From assembly GCA_026692885.1 (NCBI GenBank), contig JAPLNJ010000765.1, forward strand, positions 1 through 15,561: 15,561 bases of DNA, given 5' to 3'. Position numbers and translations under genes: made by a program. Positions 14,160-15,561 of this stretch are shown piece after piece. Position 1 is the first letter of the stretch. The number at the start of each line of letters is the position of its first letter. The DNA comes from Planctomycetota bacterium (lineage in GTDB: Bacteria > Planctomycetota > Planctomycetia > Pirellulales > Pirellulaceae). The notes below the pieces were generated by a model. The model was not told where the DNA came from and did no database searches. It was given only the letters and a program-made list of their open reading frames with translations.

Positions 14160-14188
14160 TTGCCGCACCGATTGCCATCTGCTATCGT
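14160..14188 (+). promoter_or_regulatory. Possible sigma-70-type promoter for the TPR lipoprotein gene
   Basis: TTGCCG (14160-14165) and TATCGT (14183-14188) are separated by 17 nt, each matching the consensus at 4 of 6 positions. The candidate starts of the gene lie 40-76 nt downstream. The evidence is weak. Confidence 0.25.
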
Positions 14189-14263
14189 CTCCCCCTTTCC
14201 GGCCGGAATTTCTGTCGCAACTAGCCTGTGGCAGACGCCTCCTTGTCGCCGATGATTGATGAC

Positions 14264-15337
14264 ATGGCGTTTTCTCGCTCCAGATCATGGTCTGCGCCCC
14301 CAGCGGGTCCGGCCGGCCTGTCCGCCGACCGAGCACGGACCGTCGTCTCGACGTCTTGGCTTCCGCCGAAGAGCAACTTCCTCGCCCCGGTATCTCGAGG
14401 AAAGGGCTGGGGTGCGGGGCCGACAAGCAGATTCCGAAGTTGTTCTCCGGCCGTTTCTTGGCTTCCGCTGGCTCTGATTCTGTCCGTGCTGACCGGCGGT
14501 TGTGCGTCGCTGCACCGCAATAAGTTGGACGGGAACATCGTGGCCGCGCGCCAGTTATCGCTGCGCGGCATGGATGCCAAGCAACACGGTCGGCTGACGG
14601 ATGCCGAGATGCTCTTCAGCCGCGCGATCCAGATGTGTCCGCTGGATGAGCGGATGCAGTGCCATTACGCCGAGACCTTGTGGCAGCTCGATTCACGTGA
14701 CGAAGCCGTCGCCCACATGGAAGAAGCGGTGCGGCTGTCGGGTGGCAACCCGGAGTTGTTGGTCCGCCTAGGCGACATGTACCTGGCCAATGGCGACGTC
14801 GAACGGGCGGCCCAACAGGCAGATTTGGCGGTCCAGGCTAATCGGCAATCAGCCGTGGCTTGGGCGCTGTACGGTGATGTTCAACGACGTCAGGGGCAGA
14901 TCGAGGCCAGTCTGGCCAGTTATCACCGAGCTCTGAGCTATCAAGAGCATTTCCCGCGGGTGCAACTGGCCATCGCCGAGACCTACCGTAGCGACGGCCG
15001 GCACGGACGGGCCTTAGCGACGCTACGGGCCTTGTCCGACGGCTATCCGGCAGGCGAGACGCCGCAGTATGTGCTGTTTCTGCAAGGCGTGACGCTGAAG
15101 GACATGCAGCGTTACGAGGCCGCCGTGGAGCGTCTGATGGCGGCCAGCAAGCAAGGGGAACCGACGCCGGACCTGCTCTATCACTTAGCGGAAACACAAC
15201 TGCTCGCAGGGGATCCGGTCAATGCCCGCTTGACGATCGAGGCGGCTTTGGCACGAACGCCGACGCACGAACCAAGTCGGGCTTTGCACCAACGGATCGT
15301 GTCGCTGGAACGACGGCTGGCGGCGAAAAATCCGTGA
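14264..15337 (+). CDS. TPR-repeat lipoprotein with an unusual N-terminal extension
   Basis: The protein has 357 residues if started at ATG 14264; ATG 14252 and GTG 14228 are in-frame alternatives, and none has a Shine-Dalgarno site. A hydrophobic segment WLPLALILSVLTGGC (66-80) ends in a good lipobox (LTGGC), so lipidation at C80 and membrane anchoring are likely. A signal peptide normally starts the protein, however, whereas here about 60 residues precede it. Those residues include LAPVSRGKGWG, the translation of a dispersed repeat at 14380-14419, and no ATG, GTG or TTG lies between the repeat and the hydrophobic segment. From about residue 95 to the end there are six or seven TPR-like helix pairs, for example DAEMLFSRAIQMCPLDERMQ and PELLVRLGDMYLANGDVERA. 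These give a protein-binding scaffold, perhaps for outer-membrane or secretion assemblies. The partner is unknown. Confidence 0.82.
   Translation: MAFSRSRSWSAPPAGPAGLSADRARTVVSTSWLPPKSNFLAPVSRGKGWGAGPTSRFRSCSPAVSWLPLALILSVLTGGCASLHRNKLDGNIVAARQLSLRGMDAKQHGRLTDAEMLFSRAIQMCPLDERMQCHYAETLWQLDSRDEAVAHMEEAVRLSGGNPELLVRLGDMYLANGDVERAAQQADLAVQANRQSAVAWALYGDVQRRQGQIEASLASYHRALSYQEHFPRVQLAIAETYRSDGRHGRALATLRALSDGYPAGETPQYVLFLQGVTLKDMQRYEAAVERLMAASKQGEPTPDLLYHLAETQLLAGDPVNARLTIEAALARTPTHEPSRALHQRIVSLERRLAAKNP
14380..14419 (+). repeat. Dispersed CCTCGCCCCGGTA...GGGGTGCGGGG repeat inside the lipoprotein 5' end
   Basis: CCTCGCCCCGGTATCTCGAG is followed by GAAAGGGCTGGGGTGCGGGG, an imperfect dyad recognised as a degenerate copy of a repeat common in planctomycete and other GC-rich intergenic DNA. 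Here it is read in frame as part of the lipoprotein N-terminus. Confidence 0.55.
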
Positions 15338-15345
15338 ATCACTCT

Positions 15346-15448
15346 GGCTACGAGGCTCTACCTCGTAGCCCACGGGACGCGAGGCTCCGCCTCGCAAGCA
15401 GGCCGGCGGAACCGGCAATGCAGTGCGTTCCCAGGCAGTCTGAGAACG
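15346..15448. repeat. Row of four adjacent hairpins after the TPR gene
   Basis: Four stems lie in tandem. GGCTACGAGG-CTCTA-CCTCGTAGCC (15346-15370) is a perfect 10-bp stem. GCGAGGC-TCC-GCCTCGC spans 15379-15395, and GCCGG-5 nt-CCGGC spans 15402-15416. CGTTCCCAG-GCAGT-CTGAGAACG (15426-15448) has one mismatch. The sequence resembles the widespread GCGTTCCCAGGCxGAGCCTGGGAACG family of dispersed repeats. It starts 8 nt after the TPR gene stop and could act in transcript 3' end formation or stability, although no T-run follows. Confidence 0.75.
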
Positions 15449-15510
15449 ACGGCTCTCTCGTTCCCACGCTCCGAGGTTGTGAAGAAATATGTGAACGTTA
15501 TTCACGGTTC

Positions 15511-15536
15511 GGTGGGCCAAGTACTCGCGGCCCACC
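15511..15536. repeat. Hairpin GGTGGGCC-10 nt-GGCCCACC
   Basis: A perfect 8-bp stem with a 10-nt loop lies close to the right edge. No T-run follows. It could be part of the leader of a gene beyond the window or another dispersed repeat. A shorter dyad, GTGAA-CGTTA-TTCAC, precedes it at 15491-15505. Confidence 0.5.
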
Positions 15537-15561
15537 CATTCTAAGAAAATGGCCTTGCTTT

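Larger units (their letters stand above)
13880..14251. other. Gene-poor gap holding a nested palindrome and a possible promoter
   Basis: No coding region is supported. The gap holds the nested palindrome at 13975-14100 and a dyad TGTGCC-5 nt-GGCACA at 14101-14117. A weak hairpin GGTGG...CCACC (14127-14142) follows, with a T-run shortly after (14149-14154). A possible promoter for the TPR gene lies at 14160-14188. Confidence 0.6.

Noticed and set aside
15185..15535. 116-codon minus-strand frame at the right edge
   Set aside because: It runs through a row of hairpin repeats and into the antisense of the TPR gene, with no ribosome binding site or recognisable domain.

Overview
The window looks like a GC-rich chromosomal segment of a Planctomycetota bacterium, probably in or near the Pirellulales. 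This rests on general recognition, not on a database search. The signs are large secreted polysaccharide-degrading enzymes, a DUF4058 remnant, a small HNH nuclease paired with a short acidic protein, and many dispersed palindromic repeats, including the ACCCGAAGCGTCAGCGAGG type common in planctomycete intergenic DNA. Layout, left to right. (1) Positions 1-184, minus strand: the start of a secreted protein that runs off the left edge, with a clear signal peptide and Shine-Dalgarno site. (2) Positions 273-515: a 60-bp palindromic unit in tandem, ending in an inverted copy that abuts the Shine-Dalgarno site of the next gene. (3) Positions 528-7804, plus strand: a two-gene catabolic operon. It encodes a very large secreted glycoside-hydrolase-like protein and a GH78 alpha-L-rhamnosidase, and would serve extracellular or periplasmic breakdown of a rhamnose-containing glycan. 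Another copy of the palindrome supplies the rhamnosidase stop codon. (4) Positions 7935-10625: an accessory stretch of decayed and small genes. It holds a DUF4058 pseudogene, then on the minus strand an HNH endonuclease with its short partner, a ParD/ParE-like toxin-antitoxin pair whose toxin has a repeat-encoded tail, and the middle part of a SIR2-domain protein that has lost its N-terminus. (5) Positions 10636-12977, minus strand: a secreted spermidine-synthase-like methyltransferase-fold protein and a succinate-semialdehyde-type aldehyde dehydrogenase, adjacent or overlapping by 4 bp. (6) Positions 12978-14251: two gene-poor gaps around a small PsbP/DUF1795-like protein. They contain three sizeable inverted-repeat elements and recurring copies of a TGCTAGC...GATCAAGG motif. 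(7) Positions 14264-15337, plus strand: a TPR lipoprotein whose N-terminal extension reads through a dispersed repeat, followed by a row of hairpins to the right edge. No tRNA, rRNA, complete transposase or CRISPR array was seen. The main theme is repeat elements placed against, and in several cases inside, gene ends. They supply two stop codons, a toxin C-terminus and a lipoprotein N-terminus. No obviously new multi-gene system is proven here. The best leads are the repeat-bracketed glycan-degradation cassette, the GH101-like enzyme of uncertain family, and the SIR2 / toxin-antitoxin / HNH remnant island.
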